The position numbers and the translations under genes are program-made. Positions 32,649 through 46,200 of a DNA stretch of 64,000 nucleotides are shown here, in pieces. Numbering within the stretch: the first letter of the stretch is position 1; each line of letters opens with the position of its first letter. Below the pieces are notes generated by a model. That model ran no database searches. It had not been told where the DNA came from and was given only the letters and a program-made list of their open reading frames with translations. The stretch comes from Aspidiotus rigidus (taxonomy: Eukaryota > Arthropoda > Insecta > Hemiptera > Diaspididae): positions 7,727,001-7,791,000 of the forward strand of contig JAVHKY010000030.1 of NCBI GenBank assembly GCA_035079385.1, written 5' to 3'.

Positions 32649-33300
32649 CTCGGAGCAAGCACTTCACTTACCCCAATCTCTTGAAGAGACCGACTAAGCT
32701 TGCCCCGCTCACACTTCCACGCCTCACACTCAAATAAGGTGGTCCATCATCCCGACCTTGGTTGCAGTGCGAACATATTGCCTGGTCAATTTTCCTGAAC
32801 TTCTCATGAAAATACTTGTTGAAGCAGCCATGACCGCTCAACACCTGCTTCAGGTGAAAGTTCGTCTGACCTTGATCCCGGTTCGTCCTCTTCCATTTAC
32901 CTAGCTACTCTGAGCAATTTTTGCTTTCCATTTCTGAAGCAAGGACCGCCTGGCCTCCTAATTGACTCGTTAGGCCTATTGGTAGGTCGTTGTCTTCTTT
33001 TTCGCTCTGAACACCACCGTTCTCTCCTCAACAAGGAGCTCAATCGGTGGTGAACGTGCTAATACGCGAAGTGCCTCCGTGATGACAGTGCGGTAGGCAT
33101 TCCTACACCTCAGCGCAGCTCTTCGTTGGATCTTCACGATTTATCTCCTTCTATAGGTTATTCGGCCCTTACTGAGGCATCACATAGCAAGGTCGACAAG
33201 CCGCTGCGCATCATGATTCTTCTTCTTACCTCTGTCGGCCCTTACAGGTTTTTCATCAGGCGGTTTAGCCTAAGTTATCAAAACATCACGTTCGCATGAT
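32649..33300 (-). pseudogene. R1-like LINE fragment, C-terminal part, - strand
   Basis: It is nucleotide-similar to 48060-48680 in the same order (for example the GAAGCAGCCATGACCGCT region against GAAGCAGCAATGGCCGCT), so it runs from the RT thumb to the ORF2 C-terminus on the - strand. Frames are broken throughout. The junction with the + strand piece at about 32648 is a rearrangement point. Confidence 0.65.
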
Positions 33301-35484
33301 ACCACACCCCCTTCGTTCTCAAGTTAGCTATCTTCATTGTCCGTTTTTCATTCGAAATTCCTCTAAGACCCCTTAATGTCGATTTTGTGGTGCGCCTTCC
33401 TAATGTTGGGCTATTTTTAAGGTCAACCATCTCTCATCTCATTATCTTAATATAAATTATCTGAAGTCCTGATGACGTCAAACCCTTCCGATATTTTTCT
33501 GAGCTCTTGATTTAGGTTTCTTGGTACGATGTGTGGTATCTATCTCCTCCAAAGTCTCGAGATTTGCGTTAAGAGCATCTTTCCTTGGTGTACTTGTGAA
33601 AAAGAAGAGGAAAAAGACGGTTGCATTTGGAGAACAAGCAAGTACACAGGCGTCCTAATAAGAAAGCTAACAATAAGTGGCTGAATCCTTCAAACTTTTG
33701 AGAGAAATGTGTTCTTTAGAAAATAATAGAATCGAACTTCACTATCCTAGCTTTTTTTTACGCTAATAGCTGCCAGGAAATCAAAACGTAAAAATATTAC
33801 GATTACATTAATTTACTCATAATGTTCGTGAGACTGGGTGTTTCTTATTTTCATCGAAATATCTCGTATAAATATTGTTTGGCGCCGTATGTTGGGTATT
33901 GTTCCTAGCCGTATCTTCTATACACCGTTGATTTTTTCTCTTATCTCGCGCATTCTTCGAACTCATTAATAGCCGACCTCAATGAACAATGGCCCGTTAA
34001 TTTTTCTTCTTCTCTCTCTCTCTCTCTCTTGTCAATTCGGTAGCTTCCTATCGTTAATAATCCAGCAGTTTATGTCGAGGTTAGTTCAGATTAGATTTGA
34101 TTTCCAGTCCCGCCTTCTCATATTTTGTTATCAGTTCGTTAGTAATTTCCTTCGATTGTCCTGGATTTCTTGTAATTATAATTACAACGTTCATGTCGAA
34201 GGTTCTCGAAATTCATTTCTTGAATGACCTTACTGAATTTTTTTCATCGATAAAAATATCGTATGTGTGGGCGTTCGTTCAATTTGTCCTTGGTGTTTGT
34301 TCAAATCTGATGGGCTTCCATCGCTGCGCTCGAAGATTGAACTATTCAATTGGGAGGAACCATTTTGTGATCTTGGTCGAATTTTCAGAAAGAAATTCAA
34401 GGAATAATCAATCCGATTTGGAAATTATTGGATAAACCTTTGTTGATGGAGGCAGGTTTTTCTTCGTGTTGTATCGCTTCATTGTACTGCTTTTTTGTCG
34501 AAGTTTTGTAGTTCATCTTCTGAGAAGTCTTTATTGGAGGACAAAATTCATCTCGTAATTGAAACTACCAAGATCTTGCAGCCTCTGGAATCGTGGAACT
34601 TGGTCGTACTTTGGTGCAGAAAGAGCTAATTCGGAAACTAATTACGTTTGAAATTTCATTGATGAAAAAATTGAGTATTCGCTAATAGTCGGCCTCAATT
34701 TTCCATCAATGAGATATCTTTGAATTCAAGTAGATAGTTTATTTAATGCAAACTTTGAATTGTTACTTTCTCCATCTTTTTAGATGTTTACCGTGTACGA
34801 AAACACGTACATGATAATATTATAGTGATTAGTGGTTCAAGGAAAAAACCTTGAAAAGACAGGGAAAGTTATTAAAAAAAAAAAAACTGGAACTTTATTT
34901 AGAAAAACTCTTCGTTACGCTCCATCTTGTTTCAAATTTTGTGTTTCGAACACCGATCGAAATTCAAATAAACTTTGTGTAGCTATGGAAATTGGATAGC
35001 AGCTGATGAGTTGTAAGGTATAATTAGCACGTATAATGTGGAAAAATAATCAATTCACATCGACCGTATGAAATAATAATTATGTCGCGCATTCGTGAAG
35101 AAGAAGCGTGATTTTAAATATGGGGTCGATTGCTGTAATTATTTGAGCGGAAATTGTTGAACGCAATCTATATTTAGTACAGGGAATTTACCGCACCGAA
35201 ACGACGTTGATTATACTATCGAACTTCGATCATAATATTACGTGGACATTATTATACTGATGAGAAAGTAAGGCCAAACAAATCGAATATAGGACTAAAA
35301 AATTATATTTGCATATTATATTTTATACGGTGAAGTAGAGAAAGAATTTGCAGATACGTAATTGGGAATCGTTTTCAGCGCGATAAATTTCTCAAAAATC
35401 ATTTGACAGGGGTCGGAATCCTAAAGAAAGTTTGAATTTGTTTAAAAGTCTTGAGATTGAATATCTTTTGTGACCGAAGTTTCA
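33301..35484. other. Intronic stretch without recognised genes
   Basis: One TGACGTCA at 33473-33480 and a (TC)n microsatellite at 34011-34029. Open frames at 33982-34435 match nothing known. Confidence 0.4.
34011..34029. repeat. (TC)n microsatellite
   Basis: A perfect TC dinucleotide run of about nine units. Confidence 0.9.
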
Positions 35485-35635
35485 AGAAGTCTAATTCAAG
35501 CTATATATGAATGTAGAGGGACTTAAACCATTTTTACTAATAATGTTGGATTTGTACCATTTTCGTTTTGACTGGCGTACGGCAAATTTTTCGAGAAACT
35601 TCCCGTAAAACAGGTCCCCGGTTGAACGGGAAGAA
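35485..35635 (+). repeat. AACCTGTTTTAT repeat fragment
   Basis: It contains CAAGCTATATATGA near 35498 and ends with an inverted short end, CGTAAAACAGGTCCCCGGTT. Confidence 0.5.
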
Positions 35636-35654
35636 ATTCACTACTCGTTGGGTC

Positions 35655-36205
35655 TCCTTCGTGGCAAGAAACTCATTTTATGGGTCATTTTTTCGACTTC
35701 GATAACCGATCGGAATCTATCATTTAGCTAGGTCTTCCCCTTCTCCTCCCTCCGTTGGTGTAGTCTGATGATCAGAATTTTCTCAACTACCCTTCCTTTT
35801 GATATTTTTCATATCTTTCTCGAATCCTCGTTTGTACAGCTCACCCCCCCCCCCTTCCGTCGAAGGTCAACATTTTTCAAAATATCTTGATTAGGTTAGA
35901 GTCCCGCCTCCTCGGGATCACAGTTCTCCCTCTCTTCATGTATAGTTTATTAGTTTTTTTACGAATCTCGTTCTATTAAATATTGTTCAGGTGGATGGTC
36001 CGAGAAGTAGCTGAAGTCGTAACTTGTAGATTTTCGACTAGGGGAGAGGGTCGTCTGGAAAGTTTTAGAGTCCCCTCGTTGGAATTTTCTGCTTCCCTTC
36101 CCCTCCTCGTGACTCGAAGGTCGGAAATTGTCTAAGAAATCACAATTCGCCATAGTAACCGCGGACATTTTTCCCTCATAAAACAGGTTCCCTGTTGAAA
36201 TTTTA
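35655..36205 (+). mobile_element. Longer relative of the AACCTGTTTTAT element
   Basis: It starts near 35661 with GTGGCAAGAAACTCATTTTA and ends near 36176-36200 with the inverted end CATAAAACAGGTTCCCTG. The ends match the short element family, but the ~500 bp interior is different and rich in CCCTCC words and an 11-C run (35844-35854). No TGACGTCA is present. A 107-codon - strand frame overlaps it and is probably chance. Confidence 0.5.
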
Positions 36206-39149
36206 TCTTCCCCCAATTCCGAGGAGGATGAAGGTTTTGACCGCTTGATAAAAGATTCAAAATCCGCCACTTTCACAAGCACAAAGATCTAGGAACTTGA
36301 CCTTGGTTTTATTTCAAACCCAAAGCCAGTATGGTATTCATTGTACCTTTTTTTTCTCTGGCTGTCCAAGTTTCCGTATGTGCTTGCGGGAACGACACAC
36401 TTAAACTTACGGTTTCATCATACGTTCTACTGGCCGTGATAATTCATTGTTCACTTCACATACTGTACGTACCTACGATACAATGCGGAGTGTACTTGTA
36501 CCACAATCCGGTTGCAAGGTCGGTGCGTACGAGTAGGTTCGCAGAATCGAACACGCGTATATGGTCTACTTAAGGTTACGTAGGTCATCGAGCTCGCTAT
36601 ATGGAAATTTCTAGCGAAAGTTTCCCGGAGGAGAGTGAGATAAAAAGAAAGAGTTCAAATGAAGAACGCGGAAGAAGACGAAAACGAAGAGTGGAGGCGA
36701 TTATCCCGGTAAAGGAAAAACCATTAAAGCTCGTTCTATTTGTGTTGGAAGAAATGGATTCTGACGCTGGAAGAGCTGCATGTCGGAGATGTACGCGTGT
36801 GTAGATGATAATGGACGAAGCGTTCCTATACTATCATTATTATTGAAACCTTTTATTATTATAAATCGTATTGTTGCTCGCTCGTGCTTCCGTACTAATC
36901 GGATTTGTTCGTTGAATTCGCTGGAAGGTGTGTACAAATATATATCTGACAGTTGGTACGTAGGCTGTTCAATCCATAACTGCATTTGAGAGTGTAACTT
37001 TATACATTAGGAGGACTATAGATGAAAATTATTTATTAAATTCAACGACTTTCAATTTATTAGGCGCACTCTGTGGCAGAAAATTTTTAAAAATCATTCG
37101 TAATGATTTCAGACTTGCGGTAGGATGATTTACCGCACGCCGTTCCATACAAATAATGAGCCGCTACAGGTAGACAGGCGCGAGGCGCGGCGCGTCTATA
37201 AAGGTTATTATAGCTTTTTGTCGGCAATTTCGAGACTTTTATCCAGACCATCGTCGTCGTGGTCGGTGTATAAAATGAAAATTATTTTCTTCATTACAAT
37301 CGAGTTTGTCGTTCTTCGCGTGCTGGTGGTATTGCGTGCGCGATGACGCCGCCGACAGGATGCACCGTAACACTCCTCTGTAGTTAGCGACTGCGCTTTT
37401 CATACGTATCCTATCCTGATTGTATATATATATATATATATGCTATAAAGGAGCATATCTACAAATCTAAAGTTCTGAACGTAGGACGTACTCTCGTACA
37501 CCGGTAACCTAAACTTTGATGTAGACGTTTTGTCGGTTCCGTCCAGGCGGCGCAGAAAAATCAATGTGTCGTGACACATTCGCTGATATTCTGCACCGCT
37601 GTTTACCAATTTTGTACGTTGAAAATATTTACCTTAATTTACGTTTTTAGTCGGCGACGTCTTTTGTTTTTCTACATTCGTGAAAAGTGTTCGAATACGT
37701 GGTTGTAAATTTCGTAATACGATACGAGTATATTATTACGAATATGGTTATAACGAGATACTACGGCTTCGCAGACGAGGACGTGTTCGTTTTTCTGAAT
37801 TAGCCGGCTAATTGTGATATTTTTTTCTTATTCTCGAAGGCTGAATGTTTGTGGCGTTTATTTTGCATTAATTTTGCGATAATAGCTTGTTTTGGATGCA
37901 ATTTTGTAACCAAGAAGTATACAACTGTAGTGTAGGATCGATTACTCTAAAAGTCATTTTGGAATTCTCGTAGAATCAAATTACAAAATAATAGTTTTAG
38001 TTTTCACTTTAAGTATTTAGCGTGTATCATATTTCGTGAAAAACTGACGAACCATAGGGTATGAATTGTGAAGATTAATTCTCTCTAAAGCTTTATCAAC
38101 ACAATGAGACCATATTTTTTCATGTTCTTTTCGTTGTCTCAAAATTCTGGTCATTTTATAACCTAGGCAGATTGGGTTTGGAAATGGAAATAATTGCCGG
38201 CAAAGGTTTGTTTCTTGGATAGCCTGTAGAATGGTATCCTGACAAACATACTTGATTTTCACAGCGAATCTGCGGACGACTTTTCTCCCAAAGAGGGTCG
38301 AAGTGCCACAAAATAGTTTTTTTAAAAATAAGTCGAAATTAAATATCAGAGGAAAAGAAAAGTATCCCGCAAAAGTTGTTCCTCACAAAATTTCCTATGA
38401 TTTCGACTATTTACATGTTTGCCGGCAATAATTTCTATTTACTCTTATTTTTGATCTTAATCTTCCTGGGCTTGTTACTATGATCGTAATGATATCTCTT
38501 TTCTCTGTGCCCCTCTAGCACTTCATTTGTCTCCCGATTCCTTGTTAACACTTTCCTATTATTTTCTCTGCGTACATGTTTTGTATGATATTTTGGCTCG
38601 AGGTCGCTGCATCTTCTTTCGCCAGATTTTACAGAAAGCTAATAACTTTTATCATCTATTAGTTCTGTACTAGTTTGTCTCCGGAGGTAGCCTACGTTTA
38701 CCGTTCCTCTCGGTAACCAGTTTCTGGAATTCAGAAAAAGCGGCGAAAAGTTATGAAAAAATCAGGGACTGGAGCCAAGGTTGGGATATTTTTTAGGCTC
38801 GCCGCTTTCATTCATTATTTGTTTACTTCTCAAATCACTAAGAAGATACTGAACTAAATAGCTTTTTTTTTTTTTTTTTTCTGAGATAACAGTCTACAAC
38901 TTGGAAAAATCAGTGATTTCTTTTCTCATGGGTTGCTGGGTCTCCCAATTGTCGAGTTTCGGTACGTTGGACTCTGGTTGGAGAATTGATCGCACATTTG
39001 TGGTAATCATCTTCAATCTCCTCTCTTCTCCCATAGTTCCTCGACAAAGTTCCTGAAGCGCCAGTTTTGTATATCAAAGGGAAACAATCGTACAAATACG
39101 TACATGTTGGCGCCATGATGTAGAATCAGGTCTTGATGAATTCTATCGT
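36206..39149. other. Intronic stretch, less AT-rich, possible alternative promoter
   Basis: Frames at 36331-36804 are low-complexity or unassigned. At 37170-37205 a GC-rich GCGCGAGGCGCGGCGCG stretch is followed by a TATAAAGG word (37198-37205), then pyrimidine-rich sequence; it could be an internal promoter but nothing confirms it. A (TA)n run lies at 37423-37441. Confidence 0.3.
37423..37441. repeat. (TA)n microsatellite
   Basis: A perfect TA dinucleotide run. Confidence 0.9.
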
Positions 39150-39265
39150 TTTTGATTTGACGTCGATGTTTCGGTTAATCGACCGACTTCACGTCGACGT
39201 GATATCAGGTCGACGGGGAGTGGACCAATGTCTCTATTGCCACGTCGATTTCAGGTCGAGTCATA
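39150..39265. repeat. ACGTCGA-rich cluster (copy 1)
   Basis: GACGTCGATG, ATCGACC, CACGTCGACGTGATATC, GGTCGACGGG, CACGTCGATTTCAGGTCGAG: at least seven TCGA words in about 110 bp. The same style of sequence recurs at 49525-49985. No reading frame. Confidence 0.5.
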
Positions 39266-39429
39266 TTTCTTCCACTTCCCTTGGCCGTTTCATGTTTTCC
39301 TCAATTCACTGCGTAATGTCTTACTTTTTCTTTGCTGTGAACATGTAACTTTTGTTAAGATATTGAATCCTTCTCCGTGTTAAAATTGTAGGAGGTTTGT
39401 TCCCCTATTTTTCTCTATCCCCTCCCTCT

Positions 39430-40590
39430 TGGAGTATTTCAGAACTTTACTGGTCAACGGGCAAGTATCTACCCCCATTACCGACAAGTTCATGGTACTC
39501 CTTGACCTGTGTTTTCCCCCGTTTGCCAGTTGGTCTCGTAAGTTTACTCCAAAAAGTTTGAGAGCGAGGTTTTGTAATCTGGATTTCGTTTCCTCCCCAT
39601 AACAAGATTTTCTGGCACCGTTATGTGCGCAATGTGCTCTGTCTTTGGAGACGTTCTACTTCGGAGCTTCATGCTTTCCTCACTTTAATTCTTCAACGGA
39701 AGGTTCCCTACCGTCAAGTTCACCTGGGGGGGGGGGCGGGTTCTATCAACTTCCTCGACCTTCGGAGCGCTCATAGTTTCAGTAATTTCCGGAAAAATAC
39801 TTGCACGGACATCACGATCCATGCCTTTTCGTTCGCCCCACCTGCTATAAATATGCCGCTAGCTTCATCCATCGTCTTCCCGCTAAGGCGTTTCTTGAGA
39901 AGGTGTCAGTCATCAAGCATCTCGTTCTTTCTAATGGATTTGAACCTAATATTAACGGGATGATTTTGAAGAAACTTATCTCAGAAGCTTTAGATCTTAC
40001 CCCTTCTCTTTCCCGGTTTATGTCTGGTTTGAGGGGGAAAGAAAAATTGGTTCGTATTCCGTTTTAAGGGAAGTTGTCCTCTGAACTTACATGCCTTTTC
40101 AAGCCTTTTGGTCTCCGTCCTGCCTTTTATACTCCCAATACTGTTCGTCGTCTTTTCTGCAAGACTAAAGACTCTATCCATATATTTGGGAGAAGTGGTG
40201 TCGACAAGTTTCGATGTCCTGATTGTTTGGCTGTCTACATAAGGGAGACCAGCCGTCAACTTTGTATCAGGGTCCAGGAACATCTTGGTGAGAACGCTTC
40301 GGCTCCCCTCGACGAAGCTACATTTTACTGCATTCTGTAAATTCTTTTCGTAGACGGTTTGGCCTCGGAGCATATTGATATTGTTCGTCAATGATAATAA
40401 TATCGTCGTTTTGAATCGGTTGTGCCCTGATAATGATCTCATTGAAAAGTTTTATAAGTTCGACTCGCGATTCATCTCTATTTCTTGTCACCACCGGCTT
40501 TGATTGTGACAGTATGTTTCCTCTCCTCCTCTTCTTTTCGTTCGTTCCTCTCAGTTCGTGTTCTTCTCTCCTCATGATGACTACCTAGTT
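39430..40590 (+). pseudogene. Penelope-like element, second lineage, RT thumb and GIY-YIG
   Basis: The + strand frames give, in order: FWHRYVRNVLCLWRR (39613 on), where the catalytic YVDD has become YVRN (39622-39633); INFLDLRSAHSF and TCTDITIHAFSF, the thumb block; IKHLVLSNGFEPNI; FKPFGLRPAFYTPNTVRRLF; and SGVDKFRCPDCLAVYIRETS, a GIY-YIG nuclease in which the GVY and YIG motifs are altered (GVD, YIR). Frameshifts separate the blocks. The 5' half is missing or unrecognisable before 39600. An 11-G run lies at 39726-39736. Its orientation and sequence differ from the PLEs at 28 and 57 kb. Confidence 0.8.
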
Positions 40591-42837
40591 GAAAGATCTT
40601 GAGATAAACTTGTGATTTTCCTATGTAGGTTTTGTGAAATGATTTATTTATAACATCATAGAACTGCAAAGAATTCTGTGACGTTTCTTCGTACTTATTT
40701 TCTTCATTGATATGAAACTGCTCATGCTGTAATTAATTTGCGTGCTAAACTGATCTCTATTATGAAATCGTTGTTTCGTTCTAATCACGGTAGTTCTAAT
40801 ACTCCAATTCTCAAAAAAGGTTCAACTATTTCCGCACTATGCCTCTCTCTCGACTCACCTCTTGGAACCGTTACATTTCGTGGCGTTTTATAAAATGTTT
40901 TCATACATACCACGGGTCATTGACTTTTGTTTTGGTCAGGATTTACGAACAATTCTGACGACACTGGGGGAAAGAAAAAAGAAGGTTACGTCGTCCATTC
41001 GCAAGATTTACCAGATATAACACGCTATCATTAATATAAGTGTTATAAAGCCTCTTGATGTATCATTACTAAATCAATTGTATAAAAGTTACTCAACCTC
41101 ATTTCATTACTTATTTCAAAATCCAATTATAATTTTTTTTTGACGAACATCGAATCCAATACATCGCGTTCCCTCTTTTTCTTCCCCCACCCTCGAGACT
41201 TTTCTTCGAATCCTCCTGTTTTTTTTAAATCTGCTGCGAGGTTTTCTGTGCACGATTTTTCCTGGTAAGATCAGCCTTAACAAGCTGGGAGACAAAGAAA
41301 GGGAAGTATCGAAGACTCATCTTTCCATAGAAAGGGAGAAATTGTAAAATAATTATTGCCTCTTTCGACCATTCAGCGATAGCATGTGGTCTTATACAAT
41401 CGGCGTAATTTCTAAACTTTCGAATATCAATTACGGTTGACGATTTAAAAGGCCGGTCTTGTAATCCTAAGAAACTTATTTATAAATTTGCGCCTTGTCC
41501 TATACGTATACGTTATACATTTCAGACATGGATTAGAGGCTTAGGTGTGGTAATGTCCGTAGGTGGTGATCCTGGTGTAGAATTTCCATATTCTTAAATC
41601 CTTGCGTGTTTATCGAGCATGTTGAAGTCTGACTGCCGAACGTTAAGAATTCTAGTGAAAAATGATTCTTGTAATTCTTTCGGCTTATTGTAGCTTATAA
41701 CTAGATGTACTTATTCCATTAGTTAGGCTATTTTTTTTGTAGATGTACCGCACTGCGGGAGGATGGTTCGTTGAACTTTGTATACGAACGAATGAAAAAA
41801 TTGCGAGTTAGGTTTATGGGACCGCGTGACGAATGAATTGGCCGAGCGTAATAATGGTAATGATAATAAGTAGGTTACAGCAGATAAATATTATTATTGC
41901 GTGTGAACACTGCACCAGTTGCCGCTGATTTTTCTTTTTTTTTACACCGAGTCGCCCCATAGTTAACAGATAGATACCTATATCAACTGTCCGTTACTGC
42001 CTACTTAAAGAAAAGAAATTGGGAGGAAGATGCCATTAGGACAAGTATACTTTTCTCTTATCGAATCCGATTATCGATGGAAGTTATGTATAGTAACTAA
42101 TGTCACTCAACGCAATATGACGTGTTTATGGCTGGAAACATTTTCAAGTGTCGAGTGAAACTTATACCGTAGAGTGGATTGAGGTAATTCGTGCGGTGGA
42201 AGGGTGGAGAGTGGAACATGCATTAAATGTTCACTTTGAAGTTTTTCGTTTAAAGTAATACAGTATGTAACGGTAATTTGGAAAATATAGTCATTCGCGC
42301 GGAAAATATTGAATTTAAATAGCTTCCGGAGCCTTTTCGACTAACATCCGTGTCACGAGTCTGCGAAAAGTTGTGAGCAATAAGTGTCGTGTTATCATAG
42401 CAATAGTCTTGCTGAGCAACATCGTAAAAAAATTCGTAATATAGTCATAGTGTCTTGCTCTGTCGTCAATGTTCAGTGTCTTTCGCTTACATTTGCAGTA
42501 CGAGGAGGTAAATTTTGTGGTAATTATTGAATGAGAAGCTCGAATAGTACTCGGAGGATATTTTGTTGATATATTCCTAGTATTACAGGAATGGCATTAT
42601 AGTGAAGGTACATAATTTTGTAAACCATTTACCAGTTACCATCTCCCATACAGACATCCTAAAATGTCATCCTATCAGAAAAACGTTCACTCTTATGTCT
42701 GTGGATACGTGTGTGCATCATTGACAATGACAAAACAATTGAATGGTATGTGTTCGGTGTTGTCTCCCCGCATTAATCAAGAGATTTCAACGGTGGAGTA
42801 GCTAGGATTTGAAGAAGAGAACGATAAATCCTCTTTT
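40591..42837. other. Intronic stretch without recognised elements
   Basis: AT-rich and without supported exons. Confidence 0.4.
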
Positions 42838-43130
42838 GGCGGGAGACCCGCCATCCGTTTAGTTACTGGAGGCCCTCAGAGGAATTCTTTCCGCGTACGC
42901 GTAACGCTGGGACTTGGAAAAATTCGTGACCTTCTGTGGGCTAGTATAGCGACTTGGAAAAATTCCGGGCTCTTCTATACCCATCTTATACCCCTCTACT
43001 GGCTAGTATAGTGATTTAGAAAAATTTTGAGCTCTTCTATGCGACTTTGAAAAATTTTCGCGGCTCCTGTATAGTCATCTGCGGAACTTAGAAACGGGAG
43101 ACCCGCCAGCGCCATCCGTTTAGTTACTTT
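42838..43130. repeat. Local tandem repeat flanked by GGGAGACCCGCC direct repeats
   Basis: GGCGGGAGACCCGCC (a perfect hairpin) followed by ATCCGTTTAGTTACT occurs near 42838-42867 and, slightly altered, near 43095-43128. Between them GACTTGGAAAAATTC-type units recur at 42911, 42951, 43013 and 43043, with CTAGTATAG words. It is followed directly by a PLE scrap. Confidence 0.65.
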
Positions 43131-43144
43131 GTAACGTAGATTTA

Positions 43145-43250
43145 TTATTCTCTGCGATGTACGACACTACTTTTTGTGTGTAGTTCTCCTTTTTCATTAC
43201 CACTACCGTGCTGCCTTTGTCCACTTTTGTCAAAATCATGTAAATGCAAT
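43145..43250 (-). pseudogene. Penelope-like element scrap
   Basis: TCTCTGCGATGTACGACACT and the following ~90 bp match 59385-59475, the part of the PLE coding for the KTDKGNTVVVMKKKDYTQK block. Nothing else of the element is left. Confidence 0.65.
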
Positions 43251-46200
43251 TCACCAGCAACTTTTACTGGACGGATCGGGCTGAATTTTTTTTTTTAATG
43301 AAAGCCTCTGACCTACAGATGAGCCATCACTCATTTGAAGTAAAAATATAATTCGCCAACAACTTCTACTGGACAAATCGGATTGATCTTTTTTAGAGGA
43401 GCCATCACAACCCATCCCGGACTTCAAAAAGCGATTTCGCTCTGTACACTTCCCGATTATAACATTAACTACTAATGCTGCGGTGCAACACTGGTCACCT
43501 AGTCTGAAAATGAATAAATTTATTATTCAAAAATTCAGAAATGTTTGTTTCAATAATTAACAAATTTTTAACGGATGTTCATTTTGCGGATAGCATAATC
43601 AAATCGCCGTATACTTCTACGATTCATCATCTGTTTACAAATTTCAATAACCCTTGGGTCCTCCTCTTCTTTCGTCATCGTTTTGTTTGAAGTTTTTCGA
43701 GCTGCTGATGGTGTACATTGAAGACCATGGAGACGAACTGAATGGTGTAAAACCATAGATAGCCCAGTTCGCGTCATGCGTTTATTAAAATTCGAAAGTT
43801 AGCGTAGCGCCTCAATTAACCGAGTTCGCGTAATCGCTGTAACCGTGTATAATCAGACTCGTTATGTACTAATAGTCAACACGCTAAATAGTCTGTAAAA
43901 CCAGAGTATGGGTAGTCTAATACAAAATTTCGGTGTGATCTTATCCTACACTACAGTATTTATACGCCGTTCTGTATGTACAAAGGCTTCATAATTAGAT
44001 ACATGGGTACGTGCCCAGGTATGTGTTAACAGCTGCATAAAAGGCTAGGTCGTGCTGCAATGATTTTTACGGTGTAAGAATGGTGAGGCGGGTCATGGCG
44101 CCGGTAAATTAATTTGAAATGTGTAAAGTAATACTCGTATGTGTGTTGTATGTACGAAAACCGTAGCGTGAATTTCGCAACACGCAGGCTATTCATAATC
44201 GCGTTCACGTGTGTAGCGCGACGGCGACGTGACGCGACGAGTCTATCGGTAGCCCGTTTACTCCTGACTCCTCTATCGTAGAAAGGAGAATGTTCACGTC
44301 TTCGGTACCAGATCTATGCTCGTTTCTGTTGTCCTGCTTCGAGCACGAGTCGTCAGTATTGGCTGTCATATCCGATAATAGTAAATCATCGGTACAGTAC
44401 CTCAACCTATAGACGTACAATTATACAGTGCTTAGATAGCTGTCGACATATTTATAATGAGACGTAATAATTAAATTTCATTACGTAATGATTTCTCTTC
44501 GTATAATACTCGATGTATCATGTTTATCCTCTAGCGCTGATGGACCGTTTATTTTACGGTACCGGTAACATTATTGAATTTTACGCTAATTCGTTCCCCA
44601 GCGAGAAAATCCTGACGCTAGAAAACGAGGTAGCCGCGGCGACCCGACGACCCTAATTAACGTAGTTACGTGTATCGTGCTGTAGATTTATATACTCGTA
44701 ATAGAAATCGACAAAACTCTAGCTCTTTGGAGAACGCCTGTGTGCGAGGAATTCAGCTTTTGATAATGTTCGCTTTTTCCTCGTGGAGCTTTATTTAATT
44801 TGATACGTGAGTGTGTACTGTTGGTAAACACTACTTGAGAAAGGTACGAGAAAAATGTAAAAATGGAACCCTTTCATGTTTCACTTTTTCGCGCATTCAT
44901 TTATCTGGTGAAGTGTACTTGTACATTGCTTACAAGTACAAGTGTCCATGGCAAATAAGTGAACCACTATAAAGCTTAAATTATGTAGAGCGATCGTACG
45001 GGTGCACTTTGAATAGAAGGTATTTTAATTTTTTAAAATGTCATTCAACTTTCTCTTTGTATGTACCTCGCAGAAGAAATAATTTACATTTACCTATGCT
45101 AGTTCGGCGTACTTTTTTTTTTCTTACCTATATTGTACGCACCTTGTCGACAAGATTATACCGAGTTGATGCAGCATTCGGCATTAATTGGAGCTAATCG
45201 GTTACGATGAGGCTTTCTTATCCGATACGCATAATATAATGAGCGTTTTACCAAGTTTTTTACGTTGCACTTGTGCGTGCCCTCGACTTTCTTTTGGAAT
45301 CTTTGTTCGCGTAGATAGTTTCTGAAATCAAATCAGATACTCGAGGATTTTATACGTATACATGGACGATTTATGTAAAGTCCTCTCGGTAAATGTTTGC
45401 GACCTACGACCAAAGAATGCAAAATAGACCTTTCAAAAGAAAGTAACGAGCAATTGAAGTGCTTCGTATCGAGGTTTCTATTTCTAGGTGAAAAAACGTC
45501 GTAGAAACGATTCTCTCGCGTAGCTGATGACCTCATAGTCGCAGGGATTCAATTATCAGAGCTAGTTTTATCCAACTCCATTCGAGTCACGTGATCAGTG
45601 TAGTCTTTGTCCAATTTTATGGTAATGCTGCTTGCATGTAGTCGTGTCAGTATTACGATGACAGACAGATTTTTTTTCACAACCTACAGAGTGTCTAACA
45701 GGTCATTTAAGTCATTCGAAGTCATTTAAAAATTACTTCTCGCAAGAAATAGAAAATTTCATCATGAAGACGATAAATCGAAACGATATATTATTAGCTT
45801 TAGAGTCAGCAGCCTATCGAAAATCGCGTTGTTCTTAGAACGTGCGATAAATTATTGAGTACTTCTTCTTTTGCTCCTTAGTGCGTTGGGGTTATTGTTG
45901 CTGAAAAGTAATCATAATTGGTTTTATCAAGTTCAACGGTACAACTATTTTCTCGATCTGTTCTTCAGTCATTCTGGGAAGTTCTTAAAAAGGTCAGCTA
46001 TCTCTCCTCTCTGTTTTTCAGGCACAATTTCTCCGAGTCTTCCTAATGAAATTTCTCTTAATATGAGAAATTTTTCCAAACTCACCGAAAGTTCGGCTGG
46101 CCTCATCGCGAGTAGGAGGTGGAAAGGATTGAGACTTCGCTGAAATTTGATATGTGTCTAAAAATGTCCTCAATTCTCTATCTACTGTTATAAGCTACCA

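Noticed and set aside
34097..34435. 112-codon + strand frame
   Set aside because: AT-rich intron sequence without any recognisable domain.
36601..36804. Lys/Arg/Glu-rich frame resembling a nuclear-localisation segment
   Set aside because: Low-complexity purine-rich DNA explains it; no start context or splice support.
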